64,000 nt of DNA from assembly GCA_963739795.1 (NCBI GenBank), contig CAVUBL010000007.1, positions 372,001 through 436,000 of the forward strand, written 5' to 3'. The notes beneath the pieces were generated by a model. That model searched no databases. It saw nothing but the letters and a program-made list of their open reading frames with translations, and was not told the origin of the DNA. Source of the DNA: CAVUBL01 sp963739795. Lineage in GTDB: Bacteria; Acidobacteriota; Thermoanaerobaculia; Multivoradales; DATKCC01. Shown here one piece after another: positions 63,892-64,000 of this stretch. Position numbers and translations under genes: made by a program. How positions within the stretch are numbered: position 1 is the first letter of the stretch; every line of letters begins with the position of its first letter.

Positions 63892-64000
63892 GGACGGGGT
63901 GTCTCCTCCGCGCAGCGGTGCTCGCGCCAGCGGGCGACGTCGCGGGCCCTGAGGCGAGCCAGGTGGCAGACCGCGTCCCCGGGGTGAACCAGGGGAGAGC
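63888..64000 (-). CDS. Partial gene, C-terminal fragment upstream of sppA
   Basis: The frame running off the right edge encodes a C-terminal stretch with HPGDAVCHLARLRARDVA and RWREHRCAEETPRP before its TGA, which overlaps the sppA ATG as ATGA. That tight junction supports a real coupled gene. Only 37 codons are visible and I cannot identify the product. Confidence 0.5.
   Translation of the reverse strand, partial: SPLVHPGDAVCHLARLRARDVARWREHRCAEETPRP

Overview
The window is about 64 kb of very GC-rich DNA (roughly 70%) with many GTG and TTG starts. The organism has a Gram-negative envelope: an outer-membrane barrel protein, a lipoprotein-anchored binding protein and an E. coli-type GyrB insertion. 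The gene mix (SspB, a fatty acyl-AMP ligase with a type III polyketide synthase, RHS/FN3 giants, many ATGA/GTGA junctions) would suit Acidobacteriota or a neighbouring deep lineage, but that placement is a low-confidence inference. No rRNA, tRNA or CRISPR array was recognised. The right end carries the classical replication-origin block dnaA-dnaN-recF-gyrB-gyrA, all on the minus strand, with DnaA-box-like sequences on both sides of dnaA.

Layout. 85-5308: a tight minus-strand operon of patatin phospholipase, a deoxyribosyltransferase-like/TRAFs-binding-like protein, a membrane protein and a TIR protein with a possible RelE-like N-terminus. It looks like an undescribed immune or cell-death system. 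5402-8947: a saccharopine-dehydrogenase-like oxidoreductase, a serine hydrolase with two compensating frameshifts, and a small secreted protein. 9286-19779: one 3497-residue secreted giant with a fibro-slime domain, Ig-like domains, 11 FN3 repeats, an RHS shell and a variable tip. 19868-21457: a radical SAM protein. 21458-24619: an accessory patch of broken toxin-antitoxin genes, a duplicated small-protein/nucleotidyltransferase module and repeats. 24620-26935: an outer-membrane barrel protein and a zinc-ribbon membrane protein. 27060-33187: a likely phenolic-lipid or alkylpyrone cluster (FAD oxidoreductase, fatty acyl-AMP ligase, ACP, ICMT-type methyltransferase, type III PKS, small membrane protein). 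33366-40725: a DUF2064 glycosyltransferase-like gene, then a translationally coupled ABC importer, radical SAM protein and phosphoesterase-like protein. 40809-52735: housekeeping and mixed genes (nth, hemH, ferredoxin, MFS exporter, frameshifted thioredoxin-domain protein, sspB, sugar nucleotidyltransferase, CYTH, M20 peptidase, CPBP protease, transaldolase-like aldolase). 52773-63891: gyrA, gyrB, recF, dnaN, dnaA, origin, sppA.

The most unusual DNA signal is a family of about 160-168 bp palindromic elements with 24-bp terminal inverted repeats (22674-22833, 25699-25866, 35412-35573). Two copies sit immediately after the ATGA or GTGA of a start codon, have lengths divisible by three, and leave the gene open, so the element would add a 54-57 residue N-terminal extension. 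A second repeat family (CCCTCTCCC-type stem-loops) fills mostly convergent gene gaps, and a 200-bp tandem duplication lies inside the polyketide cluster.
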